Numbered from the stretch's first letter, positions 26,436 through 35,800 are shown. The stretch is DNA of 64,000 nt from Clostridium sp. CAG:440 (GCA_000437215.1 FR898629.1:46401-110400), one strand, 5' to 3'. Translations and numbers: made by a program. Notes: a model not told the origin generated them from the letters alone.

Positions 26436-27503
26436 CTATATTAATTTAATATTATTTTTTGCTATATGAAAAAATACTGATAATGTTTTTGATATTATTT
26501 CTTTGCTTTCTTCATCTATATTTTTATATGTACTTAATATTATTTTTGCTGTCTCAAATTTTTTACTGCTTAATTGTGCTAGTGTTTTTGCCTCTGTAGC
26601 ATTTAATATTTCAAATAATGTATCTATAAATTTTTCTCTTTGTTCTGGACTTACTTCGTTTAACCAATTTGTAATTGTTTGATCTATAAATTCACTAGAA
26701 TTTGTTAATGTATCTTCTATAAAATGTGCTCCTAATAATTGCCAACTATATAAATCATGTTGCATAATTCCAGTTTGCGTACTTTTTATTATTGTTGTTG
26801 CTTCTTTATGATTAAGTAATCTTCCTATTATAGAAGTTTGTGGTATATATGTATGTAGCCTTCTTATTGTATTTTTATACTCATTTGTATCTATAACTGT
26901 TTTTTGAAATCCTGGTCCGTCATTATTATATATAGCAATTATTCTATCATTAACTTCTTTGTTGCAAAAAGCTGAAGCATATACTGCAAGGTTTCCACCT
27001 TTAGAATGTCCTGCAACTCTTATATTTTGTTTATATTTTGTAGCAATATTATTTAAATAATTTACTGCATCTACTTGGGATGGAACTAAATCTTTAAAGC
27101 TCATGTTAAAGTCTTCTTTCCATCCTACTATTGTATTATCTGTTCCCCTATATGAAACAAAAATTGTATTATCAGGTAATTCTATTGTAATTGCAGAAAA
27201 TTGTTTTTCTAATATATTATCTATTTTATTTACATAATTTGATAATAGTATGTTTCCAAATCTTATACTATTTGCTAAAACTGGGAAAAGTTCTGTATCT
27301 TCTTTTTGTAATATTCTTCCTTTATTTTCTGTATTACAATATCTGTTATAAGCTTCTTTTAAAGTTATAGTTTCATTTTCTAAATTAAGATTATCTAACG
27401 GAAAATATGATAGTCTTGATAATATTAAAGCATCAATTTCATTAATTTCTACATTTTTTATATCTATATCTCTCCACATCATATAATCAAATATATTTGC
27501 CAT
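26436..27503 (-). CDS. Mbeg1-like (DUF2974) alpha/beta hydrolase
   Basis: 355 residues. Characteristic start NIFDYMMWRDIDIKNVEINEIDALILSRLSYFP, then FVSYRGTDNTIVGWKEDFNM, and the nucleophile elbow VAGHSKGGNLAVYAS (GxSxG with Ser in HSKGG). This matches the DUF2974/Mbeg1-like lipase-like family found in Firmicutes. Substrate unknown. It lies 5 bases after the upstream hydrolase gene and 9 before the PBP, suggesting a shared transcript and perhaps a role at the cell envelope. Confidence 0.8.
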   Translation of the reverse strand: MANIFDYMMWRDIDIKNVEINEIDALILSRLSYFPLDNLNLENETITLKEAYNRYCNTENKGRILQKEDTELFPVLANSIRFGNILLSNYVNKIDNILEKQFSAITIELPDNTIFVSYRGTDNTIVGWKEDFNMSFKDLVPSQVDAVNYLNNIATKYKQNIRVAGHSKGGNLAVYASAFCNKEVNDRIIAIYNNDGPGFQKTVIDTNEYKNTIRRLHTYIPQTSIIGRLLNHKEATTIIKSTQTGIMQHDLYSWQLLGAHFIEDTLTNSSEFIDQTITNWLNEVSPEQREKFIDTLFEILNATEAKTLAQLSSKKFETAKIILSTYKNIDEESKEIISKTLSVFFHIAKNNIKLI

Positions 27504-27508
27504 TGTTT

Positions 27509-28381
27509 TTATCTCCTTTGCTTTTGTATAAATTCAAGTATTTGTGTTGCAAGTATTTCTTCTTTTTCATTATAACTATGATTTGCACCTTCTATATAAT
27601 TAACATCACTTTGTTTATTTTCTATAATTTGTTTAACCTTTTTTACTAATTCATCTGGCTTATCTATTATCATTTCATTATCTGTTCCCCAACGCATAAA
27701 TAATGGCTTGTCTATTTTACTTAAAATATTATATTGTTTTATATCTATATCTTTATTATCTCTTGCATATCTTAAAAATGTTTTACAGCTTACTGGATGA
27801 ATAAAAGCCTCTTGTGGCATTAAATTTTGTAATTTTCCTTCTTGCTCCATTTTATTTGCAAGATTAATATAATATGAAAAGTTTTTTCCTAAAAAGACCT
27901 TTAAAACACTTGTTATATCAACCAAAGAAAGTAATATTATACTTTTTATAATTTCTAATATTTCAGTATTATTTTGTTCTTTCAATTTATTATATGTATA
28001 AATTATTTTAGTACACCCTAAGCTATGTCCTTGTAAATAAATATTTTTATACCCTAATTTTCTAAGTTCTAAAATTGCTCCTACTATATCATAATAACTA
28101 TCTAATACTTCTTCATATGAAGTTCCTGCTATAACTTTTGTTTTCTTTCCGTTTATATTTTTTGTAATATACTTTACAAGTTCACTTCCTCTGTTGTTAA
28201 AGCAAAAATAATCTATGTTTAAATTATTTGCTGTATTAGCTATTACATTATCTCTTTCTTTAAAGCAATTACTGCTCATTCCATGAATTGACAAAATTAC
28301 ATCTTGGGTAGTTTCTTTTGATTTATGTAAAAATCCATTTAATTTTGTTCCATCTTCTGCATAAAAATTAATTTGTTCCAT
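27509..28381 (-). CDS. Alpha/beta hydrolase
   Basis: 290 residues. VILSIHGMSSNCF provides the oxyanion region, YLQGHSLGCTKIIYTY the nucleophile elbow (GHSLG), LFMRWGTDNEMII the acidic residue region and EGANHSYNEKE the catalytic histidine, so the triad is complete. Resembles DUF1749/fungal-type cytoplasmic esterases, with no signal peptide. First gene of the three-gene operon ending in the PBP. Confidence 0.78.
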   Translation of the reverse strand: MEQINFYAEDGTKLNGFLHKSKETTQDVILSIHGMSSNCFKERDNVIANTANNLNIDYFCFNNRGSELVKYITKNINGKKTKVIAGTSYEEVLDSYYDIVGAILELRKLGYKNIYLQGHSLGCTKIIYTYNKLKEQNNTEILEIIKSIILLSLVDITSVLKVFLGKNFSYYINLANKMEQEGKLQNLMPQEAFIHPVSCKTFLRYARDNKDIDIKQYNILSKIDKPLFMRWGTDNEMIIDKPDELVKKVKQIIENKQSDVNYIEGANHSYNEKEEILATQILEFIQKQRR

Positions 28382-28471
28382 ATTAGCCTCCTTTTTTTCT
28401 AAGTATATTATTTTGATTATTTTTTGTCAATAATTAAAGCTTTTGGGCTATCAATTTTTCCTTATCCCTAA

Positions 28472-28525
28472 TTGACTTTATTCTTCAATCATGCTATAAT
28501 AATAAGTACGTTCTTTACTAGAACG
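28472..28525 (+). promoter_or_regulatory. Promoter and palindromic operator of the 28571 gene
   Basis: TTGACT (28472-28477), 17-base spacer, TATAAT (28495-28500), followed by CGTTCT-N5-AGAACG (28509-28525) over the start site. Confidence 0.65.
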
Positions 28526-28570
28526 CATACGTATTACAACCCTTTTATTTTTTTAGGAGGTTAAATTTAA

Positions 28571-29077
28571 ATGAATCGGAAAAAGTCAATAAAAGTTCGT
28601 ACGACAATGGCTGATTATTCAAAGATCAAGCCAATTGCAAGCAAAGTAGGGACTTCATATTATTTGAAGCTTTGTGATGATAATGGCAAAAGTAGTTTAG
28701 ATTATGAATATGGAGATAAGGTAGATTACAAAAATCTTGCTCATATTGCAGATTATAAAGTAAATACTCCTTATTTATTTTATATTTGTTTTCAGGATTC
28801 AATAAACTGCGTACTCCAGCAACTTCCGCCTTATTTGCTTAAAGAGGCTGTTGCATTTGAGCTTATCTACATGACATGTGTAGGTATAAATGATTTGTTT
28901 AAGGTAGAGCACGACAACGGCTTTAATGTTGCCATTGTGCGCCTTTACAAAAAAAATGCTAATATGTCTCAGGCAGAATCAGTTAAATACTGCGAATACT
29001 ACCCGTACGAAAATGCACCAATACCTATCAATATGAAACCAGATGATTTAAAAAAATGTACTGTTAGGTATAGGTAA
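28571..29077 (+). CDS. Unknown protein, compositional outlier
   Basis: 168 residues, AGGAGG before ATG. I do not recognise the family. The sequence is soluble, with a mixed alpha/beta look (DYSKIKPIASKVGTSYYLKL, YLFYICFQDSINCVLQQLPP, ELIYMTCVGINDLF) and no signal or membrane segment. Composition and codons (AAG, ATC, GAC, CTT, GCC) differ from neighbours; codon 3 is an in-frame CGG (AAT CGG AAA) that must be arginine, since a +1 skip meets a stop within a few codons. Own promoter, operator palindrome and terminator: a single imported gene like those at 2434 and 42805. Confidence 0.6.
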   Translation: MNRKKSIKVRTTMADYSKIKPIASKVGTSYYLKLCDDNGKSSLDYEYGDKVDYKNLAHIADYKVNTPYLFYICFQDSINCVLQQLPPYLLKEAVAFELIYMTCVGINDLFKVEHDNGFNVAIVRLYKKNANMSQAESVKYCEYYPYENAPIPINMKPDDLKKCTVRYR

Positions 29078-29096
29078 TATTTTTATTTTCCGCATT

Positions 29097-29129
29097 AAAA
29101 AAGCCATAGTTAATTACTTTGGCTTTTTT
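29097..29129. terminator. Terminator, converging genes
   Basis: AAAAAAGCCA (29097-29106) and TGGCTTTTTT (29120-29129). The right arm lies within the end of the minus-strand gene that stops at 29110. Confidence 0.7.
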
Positions 29130-29400
29130 CTTTTATGGCAATTATTAGTTCATTTGGTTGAACTCTCATGTTTGAATTATTATATACAAATTCTTGATTT
29201 TCTAAATATACAACATATCCCATATTATTTAATTTAATTTGTGCTAATGTTAAAAATGCTTTTTCTTCTTCACTTGTTACTGAATTTTTTACCCTTACCT
29301 CATAAAATGTAAATCTTAAAAATTCAGGGTTTACTGATATTTTTTCATCTACTAATCTATCTATAAGTTCTATTAATTTATCTTCTATTCTATCTTCCAC
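29110..29400 (-). CDS. Small uncharacterised protein
   Basis: 96 residues. Acidic helix at the start (MEDRIEDKLIELIDRLVDEK), then FTFYEVRVKNSVTSEEEKAFLTLAQIKLNNMGYVVY. It looks like a small soluble alpha/beta protein; not recognised. Likely real, as it has normal native codon use and a good gene-like start, but function is unknown. Confidence 0.5.
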   Translation of the reverse strand: MEDRIEDKLIELIDRLVDEKISVNPEFLRFTFYEVRVKNSVTSEEEKAFLTLAQIKLNNMGYVVYLENQEFVYNNSNMRVQPNELIIAIKEKSQSN

Positions 29401-29477
29401 TTTTTTATCACTCCTAATCTTTGTCTATTTTACCACAAAATAATTTTCTATTCAACAAAATTCACACATTGTTCATT

Positions 29478-29589
29478 TTATTTTCCTATAAACATCTGCA
29501 CATATACTTTTCCATATTTGTTACTTTTAACAACTCCCACTCCTGTATAATTAAAATTACTATTTAATATGAATGTCCAATATGGAATT
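29478..29589 (-). pseudogene. C-terminal fragment of a CAP/SCP-like domain
   Basis: The minus frame reads PYWTFILNSNFNYTGVGVVK and ends KVYVQMFIGK-stop, the typical last strand pair of YkwD/CAP domains. No start codon or N-terminal domain is present; the fragment directly follows the shortened YolD-like gene. Confidence 0.4.
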
Positions 29590-29593
29590 TTAA

Positions 29594-29780
29594 TTAATTA
29601 TCATCAAATGTTTCTTCAAAATTTTTTGCTGTTTTCTTTACACTATCTTCATAGCCGAGTTAAAGCAGCAAATGGTGCAAACTGGGCTGATCTTGCCTCT
29701 AATGTCATTTGTGGATGTTTTTTTGAAACATGGTGTGGTAAATTTATAATATCTTCATACATTTTATAATTGTTACTCAT
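29594..29780 (-). CDS. YolD-like protein, one +1 recoding site
   Basis: ATG 29780 overlaps the stop of the Y-family polymerase (ATGA), so the two are translationally coupled. Frame zero reads YEDIINLPHHVSKKHPQM and RSAQFAPFAALT, then CGG and TGA two codons later. Skipping C29657 gives FAALT | GYEDSVKKTAKNFEETFDDN, and LTGYEDxVKxTA is the signature of YolD-like proteins found next to ImuB/UmuC-type polymerases. The recoded product has 61 residues, about half the usual size, so the C-terminus was probably lost to a deletion that also left the CAP fragment. The conserved block itself is intact. Confidence 0.72.
29655..29657 (-). other. CGG +1 recoding site 6 (YolD-like)
   Basis: Coding strand TTA ACT C GGC TAT GAA. 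Glycine codon GGC follows the skipped C29657. Confidence 0.78.
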
Positions 29781-31264
29781 CCTTTATGTCCTCCTATTTG
29801 GATATTTCTTTCTATGGTTGTTCCACCCTCTTCTAGGTTCATTCCTTTTAATATTGCATTTTTTCCATATTTATTTTTTATATTAATCATTGTTTCTTGT
29901 AATCTTTTTTCCTTTTTTTCTTTATTTTTTCTTTTACTTTCTTCTTGATAATTTTTAAATAAATCTATTTGTTCATATTCACTTTTCCTAACTTCGCTTT
30001 CATTAATTACTTTGTTAGCTGTTATATTTATTCTTCTTATTAGTAAATTTTTATCTATTATTTTTTTATATAAATTTATTGCAGCCTCCATAATTATTTT
30101 CCCAGATGATGTTTTATAGTCTAAATTTATAGTGCCATGTGCAGGTTTTGGAATTTTCCTTCCATATCTATCATTTGTAATTTCTTTAATGTTTTCTTTA
30201 TTTATTAATGGATTTGTAACATTTTCTACATCATACCCTATTGTCAATACTATTTGGTTTGTAACTAACTTCTTTTCTACTAAATCCAAAGCCAAAAGTT
30301 CTGCCATCTCTTTTATTATTAGCATTGTTTTTTCATAATTATATGGACAATGTAATACTTGCCCCGAACTTATACTATTAGTTGATGGTTTGTATTTTTT
30401 TATGCTTTCTATTGTACATGGTTCATACCCCCATGCATGATCTATTAAAAGTTCTGCATTTATTCCAAATAGTTTATATAATATTTCTTCATTTTCTATT
30501 GACTTCCTTGCCACATCTCCCATGGTAAAAATTCCATTTTTTTCTAGCCTTGTTTCATAGCCTTTGCCTACTCTCCAAAAATCTGTTAATGGTCTATGTG
30601 ACCAAAGCAACTTTCTATATGTAATTTCATCAAGGCAAGCTATTCTTACTCCATTTTTATCTGGTTTTACATGTTTTGCAACAATATCCATTGCTATTTT
30701 ACACAAATATAAATTTGTACCTATTCCTGCTGTTGCAGTTATTCCTGTTTTATTGTAAACTTCTTGAATTACTTTTGTTATTAATTGTTTTGCTTGCATT
30801 TTATATGTATTTAAATAATGTGTAATATCAATAAAAACTTCATCAATTGAATACACATATATATCTTCAGCCGAAAAAAAATTTAAATATATTTTATAAA
30901 TATTAGTACTATATTTCATGTAATATGACATCCTAGGTGGTGCTGCTATATAATCTAATTCTAATGAAGGATTATTTTTTAATTCTATATAATTAAATGA
31001 TTTTCCTGTAAATTTAAAATTGGGAGCTTTTCTTCTTCTTTCATTATTTATTTGATTAACTTTTTGTATTACTTCAAATAGCCTTGCTCTTCCTGGTATT
31101 CCATATGATTTCAATGCTGGGCTTACTGCTAAACATATTGTTTTTTCTGTTCTACTTTCATCTGCTACAACTAAATTAGTGGTAATAGGATTAAGCCCTC
31201 TTTCTTTACACTCTACTGATGCATAAAAACTTTTTAAATCAATTGCCGCATATACTTTTTTCAC
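29777..31264 (-). CDS. Y-family DNA polymerase (UmuC/ImuB-like)
   Basis: 495 residues from GTG 31264, with AAGGAGG 8 bases upstream. Catalytic acids in AAIDLKSFYASVE and IYVYSIDEVFID; the following ITATAGIGTNLYLCKIAMD and FWRVGKGYETRLEKNGI (helix-hairpin-helix-like) match the family. It is a translesion polymerase. A LexA-type box lies at the promoter, and a YolD-like gene is coupled downstream, the usual Firmicute SOS cassette. No CGG in frame. Confidence 0.88.
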   Translation of the reverse strand: MKKVYAAIDLKSFYASVECKERGLNPITTNLVVADESRTEKTICLAVSPALKSYGIPGRARLFEVIQKVNQINNERRRKAPNFKFTGKSFNYIELKNNPSLELDYIAAPPRMSYYMKYSTNIYKIYLNFFSAEDIYVYSIDEVFIDITHYLNTYKMQAKQLITKVIQEVYNKTGITATAGIGTNLYLCKIAMDIVAKHVKPDKNGVRIACLDEITYRKLLWSHRPLTDFWRVGKGYETRLEKNGIFTMGDVARKSIENEEILYKLFGINAELLIDHAWGYEPCTIESIKKYKPSTNSISSGQVLHCPYNYEKTMLIIKEMAELLALDLVEKKLVTNQIVLTIGYDVENVTNPLINKENIKEITNDRYGRKIPKPAHGTINLDYKTSSGKIIMEAAINLYKKIIDKNLLIRRINITANKVINESEVRKSEYEQIDLFKNYQEESKRKNKEKKEKRLQETMINIKNKYGKNAILKGMNLEEGGTTIERNIQIGGHKG

Positions 31265-31291
31265 AGTCCATACCTCCTTAAGTTCTTTTAT

Positions 31292-31330
31292 AATATATCA
31301 TAAAAATTTATATTTGTAAACAGTTGTTCG
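31292..31330 (-). promoter_or_regulatory. Promoter with LexA-type SOS box
   Basis: CGAACAACTGTTT (31330-31318) fits CGAAC-N4-GTTYG except at its end and overlaps the -35 TTTACA (31320-31315); 17 bases on is TATATT (31297-31292). Confidence 0.6.
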
Positions 31331-31348
31331 TGATTTATTTAAAAATAA

Positions 31349-31372
31349 AATCAGTTATATTTCAAACTGATT
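31349..31372 (-). terminator. Terminator of the YqeY gene
   Basis: AATCAGTT and AACTGATT make an 8-bp perfect stem, followed on the minus strand by TTTTATTTTT. Confidence 0.75.
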
Positions 31373-31378
31373 GTTATA

Positions 31379-31819
31379 TTATGATAATAATTTTTTTACA
31401 ACATCACTAATTGTTTTTCCATCTGCTGAAGCACCAATTTTTTCTTTTGCTGTTTTCATTACAATTCCCATATCTTTCATTGATGTAGCACCTGATTCTT
31501 TTATTATATCTTTTACAATGTTTTCTATTTCTTCTATATCTAATTGCTTTGGTAAGTAACTTGTAAGTATTTCTAATTCTTTATTATTTTGACTAATTAA
31601 ATCCTCTCTTCCACTTTTTTCAAAGTCTTGTGCTGCATCTTTTCTTTTTTTAGCCTCTTTTGCAATTATTTCTATTATTTGTTCATCAGTTACTTCTATT
31701 GCTTTATCTTTTTCAATTTGTAATATTGATGACCTAATTAGTTGTACTGTATTTTTTCTTATTAAATCTTTTTCTTTCATAGATTCTTTTAAATCGTTTA
31801 GTAATTTTTCTTTTAACAT
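31379..31819 (-). CDS. YqeY/GatB-like domain protein
   Basis: 146 residues, the usual size of the free-standing YqeY family that resembles the tail of GatB. Hallmarks: LNDLKESMKEKDLIRKNTVQLIRSSI, KRKDAAQDFEKSGREDLI, LTSYLPKQLD and MKDMGIVMKTAKEKIG. Probably an RNA- or tRNA-associated accessory factor; exact role not established. Confidence 0.88.
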   Translation of the reverse strand: MLKEKLLNDLKESMKEKDLIRKNTVQLIRSSILQIEKDKAIEVTDEQIIEIIAKEAKKRKDAAQDFEKSGREDLISQNNKELEILTSYLPKQLDIEEIENIVKDIIKESGATSMKDMGIVMKTAKEKIGASADGKTISDVVKKLLS

Positions 31820-31887
31820 TTATATTCCTTCTTTCCAATATTTTTACATATTATATCATATAAATATTAAATAGTCGAGTATTAATT

Positions 31888-32430
31888 TTATTGCACTATT
31901 GAATAAATTATTTTGTTTTCCGCAAGCCCTGTCTTACTGTTTATTATTCTTTTATGTAATATAGCTTCCTTTACCATCCCAACATTTTCTAAAATTTTAC
32001 TTTTGTCTTCTACAAGTTTTTTGCATCCATCAAAAAACTCACTTACAATTACATCAAATTTTCCTGTTTTTAATAAATAATTAATAACTACCTTTAAAGC
32101 TTCTTCTAGCAAACCTGACTCTGCTAAATTAAGTGCAATTCCACACTTAAATTTACAAATCCTATTAGCTTCAGACCTTTCTGATGCATTTATATAACCT
32201 ACAACTTCATGTTTTTTCTTATCTTCAATTGCCCATATTAATTCATTCATTTTTTCATTTTCATAAATAAATGAACTTATCATAATTTCAGTTTGCCTAA
32301 CTGTTTTATGCATATTATATCCCAGACACTCAAAAAGTTCTTTTTCAGTTCCCAGATTTTTATATACATCTTCTGCATCCTCTAATTTAAATTTTCTAAT
32401 TTTTAAGTTTTGCGTTTCAAATTCTTCCAT
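31888..32430 (-). CDS. GNAT-family acetyltransferase (RimJ/RimL-like)
   Basis: 180 residues from ATG 32430 (or ATG 32439 three codons earlier). ETQNLKIRKFKLEDAEDVYKNL is the typical RimJ/L start, followed by ELIWAIEDKKKHEVVGYINA and a degenerate acetyl-CoA region (IALNLAESGLLEEALKVVINYL) that lacks the usual glycine-rich loop. Substrate unknown; the weak loop leaves activity uncertain. Confidence 0.65.
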   Translation of the reverse strand: MEEFETQNLKIRKFKLEDAEDVYKNLGTEKELFECLGYNMHKTVRQTEIMISSFIYENEKMNELIWAIEDKKKHEVVGYINASERSEANRICKFKCGIALNLAESGLLEEALKVVINYLLKTGKFDVIVSEFFDGCKKLVEDKSKILENVGMVKEAILHKRIINSKTGLAENKIIYSIVQ

Positions 32431-32477
32431 ATCTATCATCTTCCCCTAGCTTGACCATTATATAACAAAATTCATCT

Positions 32478-32510
32478 AAAAAAGAGCTTTTTTTACAAAA
32501 AGCTCTTTTT
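32478..32510 (-). terminator. Terminator of the cysS-YwaF transcript
   Basis: AAAAAGAGCTTT and AAAGCTCTTTTT arms, about 60 bases after the YwaF-like stop. Confidence 0.75.
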
Positions 32511-32571
32511 GGTATATAAATATTTTCCATATATTTTTTTAGATATTAAATTAGATGATAAACAAATTTAT

Positions 32572-33399
32572 TTATTTTTTATTTGTTAAATTATACTCAT
32601 ATAATTTTTCATATGATTCTTCATTATTTATTAATACTTTTTCTTCATTAGCATTTTTTTGTTTTAATTTGAATTTATTAATTAATTTTGTAATTCCATA
32701 TACAATATAAAATGGCAAAGTCATTTGGCCAACTGACATTACAAAAGTAAATAATGGTCCAGTAAATTTATAAATTATATGTATTGGAGTTCCAGGAAAG
32801 TCTTTTGATATAAACATTAAGTTGCTATCAAATATTATATTTACTATATATGATACAACACATATTATACCTACAAGACAGGAAAAATATATAATATCTC
32901 TTTTTTGAAGTTCTATATAATGTGTTATATTTATTAATAACCCTAAATACACCATTGTTCCATGGAATAAATAACTATGTATGCTTATAAAATGCATTGC
33001 TGGATATGTAGGAAGTGAAGTAGTTGGCAATAACATAAAAACTATTCCTCCAATTATTCCCCCTGTTGCTAAAAAAACATCTCCAACTCTTTTTAGTTTT
33101 TCCTTAGTAAATGAACTTAAAAAACCCGCATACAATAACAAACTACAGTAATATAATGGTAAATATTCATTTACATTTTTTAAACTATTATATTTTAAAC
33201 TAAAAACTATTCTAACAACTTCCAAAAGCCATATAATTATAGTCATATTTTTTATTATTTTATGTACTTGTTCTTTATTTTTATGAATTGTAAATTTTAG
33301 TGCAATTGCAATAAATAATGAGGTTATAATTATTAATTTAAAATGATTTGGAGTAAATATACCACATGGTTCATATTCACCAGGTTTTGCAAAAAACAT
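32572..33399 (-). CDS. YwaF/TIGR02206-family membrane protein
   Basis: 275 residues, six or seven helices. Typical features: an early FTPNHFKLIIITSLFIAI helix, EYLPLYYCSLLLYAGF, SLPTYPAMHFISIHSYLFHG and GTPIHIIYKFTGPLFTF. Members are integral membrane proteins of unknown function. It lies 50 bases downstream of cysS on the same strand. Confidence 0.78.
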   Translation of the reverse strand: MFFAKPGEYEPCGIFTPNHFKLIIITSLFIAIALKFTIHKNKEQVHKIIKNMTIIIWLLEVVRIVFSLKYNSLKNVNEYLPLYYCSLLLYAGFLSSFTKEKLKRVGDVFLATGGIIGGIVFMLLPTTSLPTYPAMHFISIHSYLFHGTMVYLGLLINITHYIELQKRDIIYFSCLVGIICVVSYIVNIIFDSNLMFISKDFPGTPIHIIYKFTGPLFTFVMSVGQMTLPFYIVYGITKLINKFKLKQKNANEEKVLINNEESYEKLYEYNLTNKK

Positions 33400-33448
33400 A
33401 TATTATTCACTCTTCTTTCTATTTCTATTAGTACATTTTATGCTTCGT

Positions 33449-34912
33449 TTAGCCATTATATAATGATTTAAAATCCCATGATGTTCCCTCTTTTGAATCT
33501 TTAAGTATAATTCCTTTTGCTTCTAAAGCATTTCTTATTTTATCTGCTTTTTCAAAATCCTTATTTTGTTTTGCTTTGGCTCTTTTTTCTATTTCTTGTT
33601 TTATATTTTCTTCATCAATATCTAGTTCTTTTAAATATTTGTTTTTTAATTTTGTTATATATTCATCTGGATTTTGATCAAATAATCCAAGAACTGAATA
33701 TACCTCATGTACATTTTTTAATATCTTTCTAAGTATGTTTGCTATATCTTCTTTTGTTTTGTCTTTTGATGTTTTCATAATATTATTAGCATATTTAAAA
33801 ATGTTATATAAATTTGCTATTGAAGCGGTCGTGTTAAAATCTTCATCCATATTTTCAACAAATTTTGGTATTATGCTATCTGCAATATCATCTTTAACAT
33901 CATATTCTTTAACTAGATTATCTTTTATGTATTTATTCATTTCTTTAATTGAAGTATAAAAATAATTTAAATGATTTTCAGCTAAACTATAATCATTATC
34001 TGAAAGATCTACATCTGAACCATAATGTTTTGAAAACATTACATATTTTATTGTTTCATAATCATATTTTTTTAATGCATCTCTTATTGTTAATGAATTT
34101 CCCAAAGATTTGCTCATTTTTTCACCATTTATTTTAATTAACCCACAATGGCTCCATATGTTTGCAAATTTTTTTCCTGTTAATGCTTCACTTTGTGCTA
34201 TCTCATTTTCATGATGTGGAAATAATAAATCTCTTCCTCCACCATGAATATCAATAGTTTGCCCTAATGTATCTAAAGCCATAACAGAACATTCTATATG
34301 CCAACCAGGTCTTCCTTTTCCCCATGGTGACTCCCAATATATTTCTCCCGGTTTTGCTGATTTCCACAATGCAAAATCTATTGGATCTTTTTTGCCTTCT
34401 TCTAGCTCTATTCTAACTCCATTTAACATATCGTCTACATTTCTATGTGAAAGTTTTCCATATTCTTTAAATTTTCTAACACTATAATATACATCACCTT
34501 TTTCGGTTTTATAGGCATAGCCTTTTTCAATTAATCTTTCTACAAATTCAATTATTTTATCAATATATTCAGATGCCTTAGTTTTCACATCTGCCTCTGT
34601 TATATGTAGTCCTGCCATATCTTTTTCAGTTTCTTCTATTTGCTCTTTTGAAAATTCTAAAGCATTTTTTCCATACTCATTTGCTCTTTTAATTATTTTA
34701 TCATCAACATCTGTATAGTTACGTACATATTTTACATTATAGCCTTTATATCTTAAGTAGTCTGCCATCATTGAGTATACAATTGCTTGCCTTGCATGAC
34801 CTATATGGCTCAAATCGTATACTGTTACACCACACGCGTACATTGTTACATTATTTCCATTTATAGGAACAAATTCTTCTTTCTTTTTTGTCATTGAATT
34901 GAATATTTTCAT
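33449..34912 (-). CDS. cysS: Cysteinyl-tRNA synthetase
   Basis: 487 residues from ATG 34912 (AGGTGAT just upstream). Class I features: YACGVTVYDLSHIGHARQAI (HIGH and a zinc-binding Cys), HIECSVMALDTLGQTIDIHGGGRDLLFPHHENE, and GEKMSKSLGNSLT (KMSKS). C-terminal anticodon-binding helices with KNKDFEKADKIRNAL. Charges tRNA-Cys. I looked for a T-box upstream and saw none. Confidence 0.95.
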   Translation of the reverse strand: MKIFNSMTKKKEEFVPINGNNVTMYACGVTVYDLSHIGHARQAIVYSMMADYLRYKGYNVKYVRNYTDVDDKIIKRANEYGKNALEFSKEQIEETEKDMAGLHITEADVKTKASEYIDKIIEFVERLIEKGYAYKTEKGDVYYSVRKFKEYGKLSHRNVDDMLNGVRIELEEGKKDPIDFALWKSAKPGEIYWESPWGKGRPGWHIECSVMALDTLGQTIDIHGGGRDLLFPHHENEIAQSEALTGKKFANIWSHCGLIKINGEKMSKSLGNSLTIRDALKKYDYETIKYVMFSKHYGSDVDLSDNDYSLAENHLNYFYTSIKEMNKYIKDNLVKEYDVKDDIADSIIPKFVENMDEDFNTTASIANLYNIFKYANNIMKTSKDKTKEDIANILRKILKNVHEVYSVLGLFDQNPDEYITKLKNKYLKELDIDEENIKQEIEKRAKAKQNKDFEKADKIRNALEAKGIILKDSKEGTSWDFKSLYNG

Positions 34913-35052
34913 ATTTATCACCTATTTCTTTAACTTTTGTCTAGTATTATATCATGTAAACTTTAAAAAGTCTACTTGGTTTTTTATTTAGTTTTATATT
35001 TTATTATATTAAAATAAATTTTTACATTTACAATTTTTTGATTTTTTTCAAC

Positions 35053-35113
35053 AAAAAAGAGGGTTATTACATAAAACTACTAAAAAGTAATTTCATGTTT
35101 TCCCCCATTTTTT
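35053..35113 (-). terminator. Long hairpin terminator after the 35123 gene
   Basis: On the minus strand AAAAAATGGGG pairs with CCCTCTTTTTT, with an inner stem (AAATTAC/GTAAT). Ends in a T-run. Confidence 0.55.
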
Positions 35114-35122
35114 AAACTTTAA

Positions 35123-35800
35123 TTATTGGTTAGCAACTAAATTTTGCCAATTTACTTGTGATAATTTTCCATCTTTGTCTATTGTAAATTCGTAATTTCT
35201 ATATATTTCTTCAGATTTATATGTATATTTTGTATACCCTAAATTTTCTGCATTATACTCTCTATCTGGTTCTCCAAATATTTTTTTGATATCTTCAAGT
35301 GATGAACCAAATTTTAATCCTTTACAAAATTCAACATTTAAAGATAATACATAGTCTGGTATTTTTCCATATTCATATTCACCTATTTTTATTCCACCTA
35401 TTTCTGAATCAGCAACAGTCACTTTAGAATCAGTTGAATTATAAGGTGTCATATTACATACAACTTTTTTATTTTCATTATATATAGAACCTGCACCTAT
35501 CATATATGTATTTTTTCCAACTTCTTTACTTGTTACTCTTGAGTCTTGTTTTAAATTGACTTTTGATAATTTAGAAAATTTATCTCCTGCTTTAAATTTT
35601 TCTCCATTAATAATTACAAAATAATTTTCATTATTGTCAATTTCTTTTCCTTGTGCTACGTTAGACTCACTTGCTTTACTTTCTCCATTTGTTGAAGATG
35701 TTTGCTTATTATTATTGTTTGTAAATATTATTGCTGCAGCAACCACTATAGCTACAACAACAGCTACAATTATGCCTATAATTAGATTTTTGTTTTTCAT
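35123..35800 (-). CDS. Membrane-anchored extracytoplasmic protein
   Basis: 225 residues: an N-terminal helix (LIIGIIVAVVVAIVVAAAIIF), an Asn/Ser-rich linker, then a beta-rich domain with two copies of a short motif ending in a SLEDIKKIFGEPDREYNAEN segment resembling SmpA/OmlA-like or BLIP-fold domains. No lipobox. Exposed outside the membrane. Function unknown. Confidence 0.65.
   Translation of the reverse strand: MKNKNLIIGIIVAVVVAIVVAAAIIFTNNNNKQTSSTNGESKASESNVAQGKEIDNNENYFVIINGEKFKAGDKFSKLSKVNLKQDSRVTSKEVGKNTYMIGAGSIYNENKKVVCNMTPYNSTDSKVTVADSEIGGIKIGEYEYGKIPDYVLSLNVEFCKGLKFGSSLEDIKKIFGEPDREYNAENLGYTKYTYKSEEIYRNYEFTIDKDGKLSQVNWQNLVANQ

Noticed and set aside
34913..35122. A T-box riboswitch upstream of cysS
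   Set aside because: No specifier stem or T-box consensus seen; the hairpin there is the terminator of the gene upstream.
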